Part shown: positions 51,342-61,223 of the stretch, piece after piece | Numbering within the stretch: the first letter of the stretch is position 1 | How the letters are laid out: each line of letters starts with the position of its first letter | From: Neorhizobium huautlense | GTDB lineage: Bacteria > Pseudomonadota > Alphaproteobacteria > Rhizobiales > Rhizobiaceae | Assembly (NCBI RefSeq): GCF_002968575.1 | Contig: NZ_PVBM01000008.1 | Location: 1 to 64,000, forward strand | Direction of reading: 5' to 3' | DNA length: 64,000 bases | The notes under the pieces: generated by a model | The model's input: only the letters and a program-made list of their open reading frames with translations | What the model was told of the DNA's origin: nothing | Databases searched by the model: none | Translations under genes and position numbers: made by a program

Positions 51342-52651
51342 CGGCCCGTGCACTTATCATCGGTGCGCCGCGCTCCGGTTCCGGCAAAACAAGCATCACG
51401 ATCGGCCTGTTGCGGGCTTTTGCCCGGCGGGGCGTAAAGGTGCGCGGCATCAAGACGGGACCCGACTACATCGATCCCGGTTTTCATGAGGCCGCGACCC
51501 ATCTGCCCGGCCTTAACCTCGACAGCTGGGCGATGGCGCCGGACCTCTTGCGGCATCTGGCGCGAAAACAAGCCGAGGACGCGGAACTCATTCTGATCGA
51601 AAGCGCGATGGGCCTGTTCGACGGCATCGTTGGTGAGCCGAACCGCTCGGGTGCGGCTTCCGATCTGGCCCGGCTCTTCGGACTGCCGACCCTGCTGGTC
51701 CTCGATGTGTCTGGCCAATCGCAGACCGCTGCCGTCATCGCCTATGGCTTCGCCCACTACGATCCCGCAGTCCGGATCGCGGCCTGCATCCTGAACCGCG
51801 CCGGCAGCGAGCGCCACAAGAAACTGAGCGGCGAGGCGATCGAGGCGATCGGGCTGCCGGTCGTTGGAACCATCCTGCGCGACCCGACGCTGATCCTGCC
51901 CGAGCGGCATCTTGGGCTGGTTCAGGCGAACGAACATCCGGAAATGGATGCGCATATCGAACGCCTGGCCGATGCCATGGAAGCGTCTCTCGATCTCGAC
52001 GCCATCTTCGCTGCGGCCAAGCCTTTCGACATACCGCCTGGAGCGCCGGAAAAGGCTCTACCTCCCCCCGGCCATCGGATAGCACTGGCCCACGACGCGG
52101 CCTTCACCTTCCTTTATCCGCACCTCATACGCGGTTGGCGCGAAGCCGGTGCGGAACTCGTTCCCTTCTCCCCGCTTGCCGACGAGGTGCCTTCCTCCGA
52201 CTGCGATATATGCTGGTTGCCGGGAGGCTATCCGGAACTGCATGCCGGAAAACTGGCCGCCGCCGGCCATTTCAAGGCCGGGCTCACACGGTTTGCCGAG
52301 ACGAAGCCCGTTCACGGCGAGTGCGGCGGCTATATGGTGCTCGGCGAAACGCTGGAGGATGCCGACGGCGTGACCCATGCCATGACCGGACTTCTATCGC
52401 ATCGCACCAGCTTTGCGAGACGCAAGATGAACCTCGGCTACCGGCAAGCAAAACTCTGTGCCGACAGTCCTATCGGTCGGGCCGGCGAAACCGCCCGCGG
52501 CCATGAGTTCCATTACGCCAGCGTTGTCTCTCCGGGGACGGACGAGCCGCTAGCCACGATTGCCGATGGAACCGGCAAGGAAATCGGCCCGTCGGGCGGT
52601 CGCCGCGGCCTTGTCAGCGGCACGTTCTTTCACGCCATCGCGCGCAGCTGA
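51338..52651 (+). CDS. cobB: hydrogenobyrinic/cobyrinic acid a,c-diamide synthase
   Basis: ATP- and glutamine-dependent amidation of the a and c side chains. The 437-residue product has the P-loop region IIGAPRSGSGKTSITIGLLR, then KTGPDYIDPGFHEAAT, and the C-terminal amidotransferase with its cysteine in VHGECGGYMVLGETL and a late histidine in GHEFHYASV. GPDYIDPGFH distinguishes CobB/CbiA from CobQ. It is the last gene of the cobalamin block. Confidence 0.96.
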   Translation: MTARALIIGAPRSGSGKTSITIGLLRAFARRGVKVRGIKTGPDYIDPGFHEAATHLPGLNLDSWAMAPDLLRHLARKQAEDAELILIESAMGLFDGIVGEPNRSGAASDLARLFGLPTLLVLDVSGQSQTAAVIAYGFAHYDPAVRIAACILNRAGSERHKKLSGEAIEAIGLPVVGTILRDPTLILPERHLGLVQANEHPEMDAHIERLADAMEASLDLDAIFAAAKPFDIPPGAPEKALPPPGHRIALAHDAAFTFLYPHLIRGWREAGAELVPFSPLADEVPSSDCDICWLPGGYPELHAGKLAAAGHFKAGLTRFAETKPVHGECGGYMVLGETLEDADGVTHAMTGLLSHRTSFARRKMNLGYRQAKLCADSPIGRAGETARGHEFHYASVVSPGTDEPLATIADGTGKEIGPSGGRRGLVSGTFFHAIARS

Positions 52652-52986
52652 CCCTCCCGACTTGGGCACGTGCAAACGAAGACGCGGCATTTCTGGACCT
52701 GCGGCGCAAACCGTCGCATCGGTGGCACTTTATGTCGCATGGAATGCAGCGCATCATGACGATCCGAACCTTAATCGCTGAAAGACTTCGCCAGCGGCAC
52801 CAGACGGCATCCGACGCGATTGAAACGGCAGACATCGACCGGTACCGCGCTTAATCATTAGGATGGAAAGACCGGCGGCAACCGGAGCATTTCCCAGAAT
52901 CGATGACGGGCAGATCCGAGCGGAAGAGGAAACCGCAGGATGAGCCTGAAGAAGGCATTTTCAACTCAACGATAAGGAACAGGGGA
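52652..52986. promoter_or_regulatory. 335-base gap before the peptide transporter operon
   Basis: It holds a possible 40-codon ORF (52732-52854) and a strong AGGAACAGGGGA ribosome-binding site for the binding-protein gene at its right end. A promoter for the transporter operon must lie here; no clear consensus was found. Confidence 0.4.
52732..52854 (+). CDS. possible 40-aa small ORF
   Basis: ATG 52732 follows GGTGGCACTTT and the frame ends at TAA 52852-52854. The peptide is charged and probably helical (LIAERLRQRHQTASDAIETA in its middle). ATG 52756 is an internal alternative giving 32 residues. I do not recognise it; helical charge pattern and a fair ribosome-binding site are the only support. 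Confidence 0.28.
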   Translation: MSHGMQRIMTIRTLIAERLRQRHQTASDAIETADIDRYRA

Positions 52987-54576
52987 ATGAACGACTTTAC
53001 GAAATACCTCGCCGGTCGCGTAACGGCGGGCGGCATGAACCGCCGTGAGTTCATGGGCCGGGCCATGGCAGCCGGGCTGACGCTCACGGCGGCAAGCCAG
53101 CTCTTTGCCGCAAGTGCCGAAGCTCAGACGCCGAAGAAGGGCGGGCATCTCAAACTCGGTCTGGAAGGTGCTGCCGCAACCGATTCGAAGGATCCCGCCA
53201 AGGCGCTTTCGCAATTCATGTTTGTTGTCGGCCGCTGCTGGGGCGACATGCTGGTGGAGTCCGAACCCCTGACCGGCAAACCTGTTGCTGCGTTGGCCGA
53301 AAGCTGGGAGCCTTCCCCCGATGCCGTTACCTGGACCTTCAAGATCCGCTCCGGTGTGAAATTCCACAACGGCAAGACCCTGACAGTCGACGACGTCATT
53401 GCCACCCTCAAGCGGCATACGGACGAGAAGGCGGAATCCGGCGCGCTAGGCGTGATGAAATCGATCAAGGATATCAAGGCCGACGGCGGCAATCTCGTCC
53501 TCACGCTGACGGAAGGCAATGCCGACCTCCCGCTGCTGCTGACCGATTACCATCTGATCATCCAGCCGAACGGCGGCACCGACGATCCGAACGCCATGAT
53601 CGGCACCGGGCCTTACAAGGTAGCGAGTTTTGAGCCGGGGGTTCGGGCCACCTTCGAAAAGAACACGGACGACTGGCGCTCCGATCGCGGCTTTGTCGAT
53701 TCCGTCGAGATCATTGCGATGAACGACGCGACGGCCCGTATCGCCGCGCTCTCCTCCGGACAGGTTCATTACATCAACCGCGTCGATCCGAAGACCGTCG
53801 CGCTCCTGAAGCGCGCTCCTACGGTGGAGGTTCTTTCCACCTCCGGCCGCGGCCATTACGTCTTCATCATGCATTGCGACAAGGCGCCTTTCGACAACAA
53901 CGACCTGCGGCTGGCGCTGAAATATGCCATGGACCGCGAAGGCATGGTGAAAACCGTCCTCGGCGGCTACGGCAAGGTCGGCAATGATTTCCCGATCAAC
54001 AGCACCTATGCGCTTTTCCCGGAGGGGATCGAGCAACGCGCCTATGACCCCGACAAGGCGGCGTTTCACTACAAGAAGTCCGGGCACAGCGGCTCTGTTC
54101 TGCTGCGTACGTCGGAGGTCGCCTTCCCGGGAGCCGTCGATGCCGCCGTGCTTTATCAGCAGAGCGCAAAGAAGGCGGGCATCAATGTCGAAGTGAAGCG
54201 CGAACCCGGCGACGGTTACTGGACGAATGTCTGGAACGTCCAGCCCTTCTCCACCTCCTATTGGGGCGGACGTCCGACCCAGGACCAGATGTATTCCACG
54301 GCCTATCTTTCCACCGCCGACTGGAATGACACGAAATTCAAGCGTCCGGAATTCGACAAGCTCCTTCTCGAGGCCCGCTCCGAGTTGGACGAAACGAAGC
54401 GCAAGGACATGTACCGCACCATGGCAATGACGGTACGTGACGAGGGCGGCCTCATCCTGCCGATGTTCAACGACTTCGTGAACGCCGCCAGCAAGAAGGT
54501 GAAGGGCTACGTTCACGACATCGGCAACGACATGTCGAACGGCTATGTCGCGACCCGCGTCTGGCTGGACGCCTAG
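52987..54576 (+). CDS. peptide/oligopeptide ABC transporter substrate-binding protein (SBP_bac_5), Tat-type signal
   Basis: A 529-residue periplasmic binding protein. From ATG 52987 the N-terminus has a twin-arginine motif, NRREFMGRAMAAGLTL, and a cleavage site near AASAEAQT, so it should be exported folded. Family 5 features follow: GKPVAALAESWEPSPDAVTWTFKIRSGVKFHNGKTLTVDDVIATLKR, DNNDLRLALKYAMDREGMVK and GGRPTQDQMYS. It heads a transporter operon whose last gene is a peptidase-like hydrolase, pointing to peptides or amide conjugates as cargo. Confidence 0.93.
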   Translation: MNDFTKYLAGRVTAGGMNRREFMGRAMAAGLTLTAASQLFAASAEAQTPKKGGHLKLGLEGAAATDSKDPAKALSQFMFVVGRCWGDMLVESEPLTGKPVAALAESWEPSPDAVTWTFKIRSGVKFHNGKTLTVDDVIATLKRHTDEKAESGALGVMKSIKDIKADGGNLVLTLTEGNADLPLLLTDYHLIIQPNGGTDDPNAMIGTGPYKVASFEPGVRATFEKNTDDWRSDRGFVDSVEIIAMNDATARIAALSSGQVHYINRVDPKTVALLKRAPTVEVLSTSGRGHYVFIMHCDKAPFDNNDLRLALKYAMDREGMVKTVLGGYGKVGNDFPINSTYALFPEGIEQRAYDPDKAAFHYKKSGHSGSVLLRTSEVAFPGAVDAAVLYQQSAKKAGINVEVKREPGDGYWTNVWNVQPFSTSYWGGRPTQDQMYSTAYLSTADWNDTKFKRPEFDKLLLEARSELDETKRKDMYRTMAMTVRDEGGLILPMFNDFVNAASKKVKGYVHDIGNDMSNGYVATRVWLDA

Positions 54577-54656
54577 TTCTTCAAGACGGAATGCCGATTG
54601 ACGGATCGCGGGCGCCCCGCGATCCTCCTTCCGTTTCAGAACGAGGCCTTCTGCCG

Positions 54657-55664
54657 ATGTCCAATCCTACCGAAACAGAGAGCCTGCCCAGACAGCGTTT
54701 TCAAGAACGGTTTCCCCTTCTTGCTCTTGTCATCGAGCGCATACTGCTCTCTCTCCTGCTTCTCGTCGCCGTTTCGATGCTGATCTTCGGCGGCGTCGAA
54801 GCTTTGCCTGGCGATTTCGCCACGACCTATCTTGGGCAGTCGGCTACGCCGCAGGCGGTTGCAAACATCCGCGCCGAACTCGGTCTCGACCGCCCCGTCG
54901 TCACCCGCTATTTCGAATGGCTGGCCGGAGCGGTTCAAGGTGATTTCGGTACCTCTTGGGCGAGCAAAAATTCCGTCTCCGAACAAGTCGGCAATCGCCT
55001 CGGCAATTCATTATTCCTTGCGGGCTTTGCAGCGGTAATCTCCGTGCCGCTCGCCGTCGGGCTCGGCATGTTGTCCGTGCACTTCCGCAACCGTATGCCG
55101 GATAAGATCATCAACGTCATATCCCTTGCGGCAATCTCGCTGCCGGAATTCTTCATCGGTTACCTGCTGATCCTCTATTTCGCCGTCAATTTCGGCATCG
55201 CGACCTTTCCTGCCACCGTCTACGAGGGCATGGGCTTCATCGAACGGCTCAAGGCGATCGCCCTACCGACTGCAACGCTGGTGCTGGTCGTTCTTGCCCA
55301 CATGATGCGGATGACCCGCGCCGCAATTCTGTCAGTCATGTCCTCCGCCTATATGGAGACTGCGGAACTCAAAGGTCTTTCCGCTTTTCGGGCGATCGTC
55401 AAACATGCCGCCCCCAATGCTCTCGCACCGATTATCAACGTCGTGGCGCTCAACCTCGCCTACCTCGTCGTCGGCGTCGTCGTAGTGGAAGTGGTCTTCG
55501 TCTATCCAGGGATGGGTCAGTATATGGTCGACGCGGTGACGGTGCGCGACATGCCGGTCGTCCAGGCTTGCGGGTTGATTTTCGCCGCCGTCTACATCTT
55601 CCTGAACATGCTGGCCGATATTCTTGCAATCATCGCCAATCCCCGTCTGAGGCATCCGCGATGA
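54657..55664 (+). CDS. peptide ABC transporter permease (DppB-like)
   Basis: A 335-residue inner-membrane permease starting at ATG 54657. After a hydrophilic 25-residue tail come six hydrophobic segments. The PGD segment LPGDFATTYLGQSATPQAVANIRAELGLDRPVVTRYFEWL and the EAA-loop region METAELKGLSAFRAIVKHAAPNALAPIINV are typical of DppB/OppB. Its stop overlaps the next permease start by 4 bases. Confidence 0.93.
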   Translation: MSNPTETESLPRQRFQERFPLLALVIERILLSLLLLVAVSMLIFGGVEALPGDFATTYLGQSATPQAVANIRAELGLDRPVVTRYFEWLAGAVQGDFGTSWASKNSVSEQVGNRLGNSLFLAGFAAVISVPLAVGLGMLSVHFRNRMPDKIINVISLAAISLPEFFIGYLLILYFAVNFGIATFPATVYEGMGFIERLKAIALPTATLVLVVLAHMMRMTRAAILSVMSSAYMETAELKGLSAFRAIVKHAAPNALAPIINVVALNLAYLVVGVVVVEVVFVYPGMGQYMVDAVTVRDMPVVQACGLIFAAVYIFLNMLADILAIIANPRLRHPR

Positions 55665-56488
55665 GATTGAGAGAAATCCCTATCACCGCCTGGGTCGGTA
55701 TCCTCGGCATTGCCCTTGCCTGCTTCTGCGCCGCCTTTGCACCGTTGATCGCTCCCTATGGGGAGACCGAGGTGGTCGGTGGCGTCTGGCAGGAGGCGGA
55801 CGCCCAATTCTTCTTCGGCCTCGACAACCTCGGACGCGACATTCTTTCGCGACTGATCTACGGCGCCCGCACCACTCTCTCGGTCGCGCTGGCCGCGACG
55901 GTCATTTCTTTCTCGCTCGGAATTCTGCTGAGCTTTATCGCCGCCGTCTCGGGCGGTCTGATCGACACAGTCTTTTCCCGCTTCAACGACCTGATGATGT
56001 CGATCCCGACATTGATCTTCGCGTTGGTCGTGCTCGCCGTCCTGCCGCAGCATCTGATCGTGTTGATCCTCGTGATGGCGGTGCTCGATTCGACCCGCGT
56101 CTATCGACTCGGCCGTGCCGTGGCGCTCGACGTAGCAGTGATGGAGTTCGTGGAAGCAGCAAGACTGCGTGGCGAGGGCACCACCTGGATCATTTTCCGG
56201 GAAATCCTGCCCAATACGCTTTCTCCGCTGCTCGCTGAATTCGGTCTGCGCTTCGCCTTCTCCATTCTCTTCCTCTCCACGCTCTCCTTCCTCGGGCTCG
56301 GCATCCAGCCTCCCGCGGCGGACTGGGGCGGCATGGTAAAGGACAATAAGGACGGCATCATCTTCGGCATTTCGGCGGCTCTGGTGCCCGGGACGGCAAT
56401 CGCCGCGCTCGCCATCTGCGTCAATCTCGTGGTCGACTGGCTGCTCAAACGAACTTCCAGCCTCAAGGGAGGCCGCGGCGATGCCTGA
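55661..56488 (+). CDS. peptide ABC transporter permease (DppC-like)
   Basis: A 275-residue permease from ATG 55661. FFFGLDNLGRDILSRLIYGARTTLSVAL is the classic DppC/OppC opening, and the EAA loop lies in MEFVEAARLRGEGTTWIIFREILPNTLSPLLAE. FLSTLSFLGLGIQPPAADWGGMV is also characteristic. It overlaps the ATPase gene by 8 bases. Confidence 0.94.
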   Translation: MRLREIPITAWVGILGIALACFCAAFAPLIAPYGETEVVGGVWQEADAQFFFGLDNLGRDILSRLIYGARTTLSVALAATVISFSLGILLSFIAAVSGGLIDTVFSRFNDLMMSIPTLIFALVVLAVLPQHLIVLILVMAVLDSTRVYRLGRAVALDVAVMEFVEAARLRGEGTTWIIFREILPNTLSPLLAEFGLRFAFSILFLSTLSFLGLGIQPPAADWGGMVKDNKDGIIFGISAALVPGTAIAALAICVNLVVDWLLKRTSSLKGGRGDA

Positions 56489-58112
56489 ACTTCTGTCCGT
56501 CCGCAATCTCAAGATCGAGGCGACCAGCTATCCGCCCGGCGAGCCGCCCAAGCGCATCACCATCGTCGACGGGGTGTCCTTCGACCTCCAGAAAGGCAAG
56601 GTACTCGGCCTGATCGGCGAATCCGGGGCCGGCAAATCGACCATCGGCCTTTCCGCCCTCGCCTATGGCCGCGGCGGCGCCGAGATCACCGGCGGCGAAG
56701 TTTCGCTGAACGGAACGAACATCCTGGCATTAGGCAAGGCCGGCATTCGCAAGGTACGCGGCGCTCAGGTCTGTTATGTGGCCCAATCGGCCGCGGCAGC
56801 CTTCAACCCGGCACATCGCCTTGGCGATCAGGTGATCGAGGCGTCGGTCAAGCACGGACTGATGAGCAAGGACGAGGCCCGCAAGCGAGCCCTCTATCTC
56901 TTCCGCGTCCTCGGCCTGCCGCACCCGGAGACCTTTGGAGACCGTTTTCCGCATCAGGTTTCAGGCGGGCAGCTTCAGCGCGCCATGACGGCTATGGCGC
57001 TCTGCCCGAACCCGGAATTGATCGTGTTCGACGAGCCGACGACCGCGCTCGACGTGACAACCCAGATCGACGTCCTGGCTGCGATCAAGCACGCAATCGA
57101 AGAGACCGACACCGCAGCACTTTACATCACTCATGATCTCGCCGTCGTGGCCCAGATTTCCGACGACATCATGGTACTTCGATATGGGAAGACGGTCGAA
57201 TACGGTTCGGTGCAGCAGATCATCGAAGCACCGACACAGGATTATACCCGTGCGCTGGTGAACGTTCGCCAGACGGCGCGGCAAGAGGCGCCTGACCAGA
57301 GCCAGGCGCTGCTGAGGGTTGATAACGTTAGCGCCCAATATTCGAACGGCTTCAAGGTGCTGCACGGGGTGTCGCTTCATCTCTGCAAGGGCCAGACGCT
57401 GGCGATCGTCGGCGAATCCGGCTCCGGAAAGTCGACGCTGGCGCGCGTCATCACCGGGCTTCTACCACCAAGCGACGGAAGGATCACTTTCGAAGACAAG
57501 CCGCTGACGCCCGCACTCAAAAGCCGGTCACGCGATGAACTTCGCCGCATCCAGCTCATCTATCAGATGGCCGACACGGCGATGAACCCGCGCCAGACAG
57601 TGCGCGATATCATCGGTCGGCCGCTGACCTTTTATTATGGTCTGCGCGGTGCGGCAAAGACGGCGCGCGTCAAGGAACTACTGGAGCAGATCGAGATGAG
57701 CAATGGCTTCATTGACCGCTACCCGGCGGAATTGTCCGGCGGGCAGAAGCAGCGTGTGGCGATCGCTCGGGCGCTCGCCGCAAAGCCGGAACTCATTCTC
57801 TGTGACGAGCCGACTTCCGCGCTCGATCCGTTGGTTGCAGAGGGTATCCTGAAACTGCTGATGAAGCTGCAGACGGAATCTCAGCTTTCCTATATCTTCA
57901 TCACCCACGACATTGCGATCGTGAGGGCCATCGCCGATTCAGTTGCCGTCATGCATCGCGGCCGGCTGGTGCGCTTCGGGCCCAAATCTCGAGCGCTTTC
58001 GCCGCCATTCGACGATTATACCGACCTGCTGCTGAAATCCGTCCCGGAGATGGAGATCGGTTGGCTTGAGCGGGTTCTGAGCACAAGACGCATGGCGAGC
58101 GCCGGAAACTGA
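56481..58112 (+). CDS. fused double ATPase of the peptide ABC transporter (DppD-DppF type)
   Basis: A 543-residue protein made of two ABC ATPase domains in one chain. Domain 1 has Walker A GLIGESGAGKST near residue 42, signature VSGGQLQRAM and Walker B LIVFDEPTTALD. Domain 2 has Walker A AIVGESGSGKST near residue 308, signature LSGGQKQRVA and Walker B LILCDEPTSALD. Both look fully active. Many peptide transporters use two separate genes; the fusion is common in rhizobia. Confidence 0.94.
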   Translation: MPELLSVRNLKIEATSYPPGEPPKRITIVDGVSFDLQKGKVLGLIGESGAGKSTIGLSALAYGRGGAEITGGEVSLNGTNILALGKAGIRKVRGAQVCYVAQSAAAAFNPAHRLGDQVIEASVKHGLMSKDEARKRALYLFRVLGLPHPETFGDRFPHQVSGGQLQRAMTAMALCPNPELIVFDEPTTALDVTTQIDVLAAIKHAIEETDTAALYITHDLAVVAQISDDIMVLRYGKTVEYGSVQQIIEAPTQDYTRALVNVRQTARQEAPDQSQALLRVDNVSAQYSNGFKVLHGVSLHLCKGQTLAIVGESGSGKSTLARVITGLLPPSDGRITFEDKPLTPALKSRSRDELRRIQLIYQMADTAMNPRQTVRDIIGRPLTFYYGLRGAAKTARVKELLEQIEMSNGFIDRYPAELSGGQKQRVAIARALAAKPELILCDEPTSALDPLVAEGILKLLMKLQTESQLSYIFITHDIAIVRAIADSVAVMHRGRLVRFGPKSRALSPPFDDYTDLLLKSVPEMEIGWLERVLSTRRMASAGN

Positions 58113-58138
58113 CTGTCTTTTTTGAAAGTGCATGCGAC

Positions 58139-60136
58139 ATGACCGAGCGCTCTTTCACCGTCATCGAAAACCATTGGATCACGCTGGGGGACGGGACGCG
58201 GCTTGCTGCCCGCATCTGGATCCCCGACGGCGCCGAAGCAGACCCGGTGCCTGCGGTCTTTGAATTCCTGCCCTATCGCAAGCACGACGGAACGAGTGCC
58301 CGAGACGAATCCACCTATCCGGCCTTCGCTGCGGCGGGCATTGCCGGAGTGCGCGTCGACATCCGCGGCTCAGGCGAGTCGGACGGTGTCATCGACGGCG
58401 AATATACCGAGCTTGAGTTGGCGAATGCCTGCGAACTGATCGCCTGGATCGCCGAACAGCCCTGGTCGAACGGCAATGTCGGGATGATGGGTATTTCCTG
58501 GGGTGGCTTCAACAGCCTGCAGGTGGCAGCGCTCCGCCCGCCGGCCTTGAAGGCAGTAATCTCGATCGCATCCACGACAGATCGATACAATGACGACATC
58601 CACTACAAGAATGGCTGCCATCTATCGGCGCAGCTCTCTTGGGCCGCAACCATGCTTGCCTATCAATCGCGTCCGCCGGACCCGGAACTCGTCGGCGAGC
58701 GCTGGCGCGAGATGTGGATGGAGCGACTGGAGAACGAGCCATTCTTCATGGAGGAATGGCTGACGCACCAGCGTCGAGACGATTTCTGGCGGCACGGCTC
58801 GATCTCCGAGGACTATTCAGCAATCCAGATCCCGGCGCTGGTGATCGCTGGCTGGGCAGACGGTTACCGCAACACGCCGCTCCTTGCCGTTGAGGGTCTC
58901 GGCAAGAAGGCCAAGGCATTGATCGGGCCTTGGGTGCACAAATATCCACATTTTGCCTGGCCGAAACCGCGCGCCGATTTCCTTGGCGAAGCGATCGCCT
59001 TCTGGAACCATTGGCTCCGCGGCGAGGAAAATGGCGTCGAGACCATTCCCCAGGTGCGCGCCTATCTTCTCGACGGGCCGAAGCCTGCGCTGCGCCGCGA
59101 TTCGGATCCAGGGATCTGGATTTCCAAGGAGGTCTGGTCGAAGCCGGATATGCGTTGCTTTTATGTCGATCAATTCGGTACGCTGTTGGAGGGCATGCCG
59201 ATCCCAAGCGCGGCGCATGAAATATATCTCAAGTCGCCTCTCGATACGGGTACGGCCTCCGGTGAATGGTTCACCCTCAAGCCCGATGCGGAGCTTGCAG
59301 GGGACCAGCGCGTCGACGATGCCGGCTCTCTCGTCTTGGAGACGATGCCGCTTTCCGAACCGCAGGCCTATCTGGGCCAACCGGTTCTGACCGTTGCGCT
59401 TCGTGCCGATGCGGAGCTTGCCAACCTCTGCGCTCGCGTGGTCGACATACATCCGGACGGCTCGGCGACACGGGTCTCCTTCGGTGTCATCAACCTCGCC
59501 CATCGTGATGGCAATGCCGAACCGAAACCGCTGACGCCGGGCGAGCCGGTATCGATCCGTCTGGCGCTTGACGCTTGCGGTTACCGCTTTGGAAAAGGGC
59601 ACCGCATCCGGCTGTCGCTCTCGACGGCCTACTGGCCTACGATCCTCCCGCCTCCGGTAAACTCCGGACTGACCATCGACATCGCCTCACTCGGCCTCGC
59701 GCTGCCTATGCTTGGTGAACACGAGTCGTTCGAAATGAAGCAGCCCGGCAATCCCGATCCCCTGCCGAAATATATCGCCCATACGCCACCCGTTACGAGG
59801 CGCAGCATAACCCGCGACCTCTCCGCCAACCGCACCGACTACCTCGTTCATGAGGATACCGGGCTTACCGAACGTCCCGGCACCGGGCTTTCGACGCGCC
59901 AGCTTCGCGAGGAACTGTGGTCGATCTCACCGGATGACCCGCTTTCCATGAAAGGCACCGCTATCTGGACATGCGACATGCAGCGGCCAGGCTGGTCGGT
60001 GCGGACAATTTCGATTTCGCGGATTTCCTGCACCGACAGGGACTGGCTGATCGGCGCATCCGTGACCGCCTATGAGGCCGAAAAACAGGTGTTCGAAAAG
60101 ATATTCGAGAAGTCGATCCCGCGCGATCTCATGTAG
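58139..60136 (+). CDS. CocE/NonD-family serine hydrolase (peptidase S15 type)
   Basis: A 665-residue alpha/beta hydrolase. It begins with WITLGDGTRLAARIWIPDGAEADPVPAVFEFLPYRKHDGT, the usual X-Pro dipeptidyl-peptidase/CocE start. The nucleophile is Ser120 in MMGISWGGFNSLQ, ADGYRNTP holds the acid region and GPWVHKYPHF holds the histidine. A C-terminal jelly-roll domain (SIRLALDACGYRFGKGHRIRLSLSTAYWPT) completes the family layout. No signal peptide is seen, so it would act on imported substrate. It follows the ATPase gene by 26 bases and overlaps the convergent esterase by 8 bases. Confidence 0.92.
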   Translation: MTERSFTVIENHWITLGDGTRLAARIWIPDGAEADPVPAVFEFLPYRKHDGTSARDESTYPAFAAAGIAGVRVDIRGSGESDGVIDGEYTELELANACELIAWIAEQPWSNGNVGMMGISWGGFNSLQVAALRPPALKAVISIASTTDRYNDDIHYKNGCHLSAQLSWAATMLAYQSRPPDPELVGERWREMWMERLENEPFFMEEWLTHQRRDDFWRHGSISEDYSAIQIPALVIAGWADGYRNTPLLAVEGLGKKAKALIGPWVHKYPHFAWPKPRADFLGEAIAFWNHWLRGEENGVETIPQVRAYLLDGPKPALRRDSDPGIWISKEVWSKPDMRCFYVDQFGTLLEGMPIPSAAHEIYLKSPLDTGTASGEWFTLKPDAELAGDQRVDDAGSLVLETMPLSEPQAYLGQPVLTVALRADAELANLCARVVDIHPDGSATRVSFGVINLAHRDGNAEPKPLTPGEPVSIRLALDACGYRFGKGHRIRLSLSTAYWPTILPPPVNSGLTIDIASLGLALPMLGEHESFEMKQPGNPDPLPKYIAHTPPVTRRSITRDLSANRTDYLVHEDTGLTERPGTGLSTRQLREELWSISPDDPLSMKGTAIWTCDMQRPGWSVRTISISRISCTDRDWLIGASVTAYEAEKQVFEKIFEKSIPRDLM

Positions 60137-61049
60137 CCAATCGCTTAATCGCTTCGCATACCGCATGGAAACCTTCGCGAGCGCCCTGGCTCATATGCCG
60201 GGCCCGCAGCCAGGCATGCACCATCTGCGGCTCTTCGCGTAAGCTGACCTCCACACCCACCCGCTTCAGTCGTTGTGCGTAAAGATATCCGTCGTCGCGA
60301 AGCGGATCGAAATGCGCGACGGTGATGTAAGCGGGCGGCAGACCAGCCAGATCATGTGCCAGCAGCGGATGAGCCACCGGCTCGTCCGACGGAGCTTTCA
60401 GGATCGCCCGGTAGTAGGCGACGTCCGCAGTCGTCAGCCCGGGCGCCTGCGCCATCTCCAGGTAAGAGCCGGAAACCAGGTCTCCGCCGAGGCTGGGGTA
60501 GATCAGCACCTGGCCGACAACGCCGGGAAGCCCTTCGTCGCGCGCCCGCAAAGCCAGGCCCGCCGCGAGGTTACCGCCGGCGCTGTCGCCGATCAGGACA
60601 ATCCTGTTTCCCTGTCCAAGAAGCTGTTTCAACACGCCGAAGCAGTCGTCCGTCTGGGCCGGCCAGAGATGTTCCGGTGCCAACCGGTAGTCCACTGCAA
60701 CAAGTTCGGCGCCGGCATGTTCGGCTATCTCGGCGCAGATTGCATGATGGCTATCGAGCGAACCGACCACAAAGCCGCCACCGTGCAGATAGAGCAATAC
60801 GGTCTCGGTGCCTATCTTGGCCGGGCGATAGTGGCGGACTGGCACGAACAGCATCTCGTCCCGAAAGGTGAGGCCCTGCGGCAGGGGCTGGTCGAAACGG
60901 GCGCAAAGTGCGTCGTACCAGTCGCGCTGCTGCTGGATCGGAGCATTGACCGCATCCGCTGGATAGAAATCGTCGCAAATCCTCAGGAATTCCAGAATAC
61001 CCGACTCTTCCGGGCGGGGTCCCGGCTTGGAAGCAGTGTTCATCATCAT
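60129..61049 (-). CDS. HSL-family alpha/beta hydrolase (esterase/lipase)
   Basis: About 306 residues from ATG 61049, the first of three consecutive ATGs, with AAGG 7-8 bases upstream. The oxyanion-hole motif HGGGFVVGS and nucleophile motif GDSAGGN identify the hormone-sensitive-lipase family; the Asp and His fall in HFDPLRDDG and MVHAWL. No signal peptide is seen. Substrate is unknown. It converges with the CocE-type gene and may be functionally linked to it. Confidence 0.9.
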   Translation of the reverse strand: MMMNTASKPGPRPEESGILEFLRICDDFYPADAVNAPIQQQRDWYDALCARFDQPLPQGLTFRDEMLFVPVRHYRPAKIGTETVLLYLHGGGFVVGSLDSHHAICAEIAEHAGAELVAVDYRLAPEHLWPAQTDDCFGVLKQLLGQGNRIVLIGDSAGGNLAAGLALRARDEGLPGVVGQVLIYPSLGGDLVSGSYLEMAQAPGLTTADVAYYRAILKAPSDEPVAHPLLAHDLAGLPPAYITVAHFDPLRDDGYLYAQRLKRVGVEVSLREEPQMVHAWLRARHMSQGAREGFHAVCEAIKRLAT

Positions 61050-61223
61050 CAACAAACCTTCCGGTGCAGGATGGTGGAAGGTTAATGCGGCCGTTGGCGC
61101 TGAACAAGTTCGGAATGCGCCCGAAATCCGCCAACCCCGGCGCGAATCCATCTTGCATGACCGGCACCAGCTTCTAGTCTGACCTTCATCGTCGCCGTTG
61201 TCTCTAACTGCAAGGTGCTTCTC

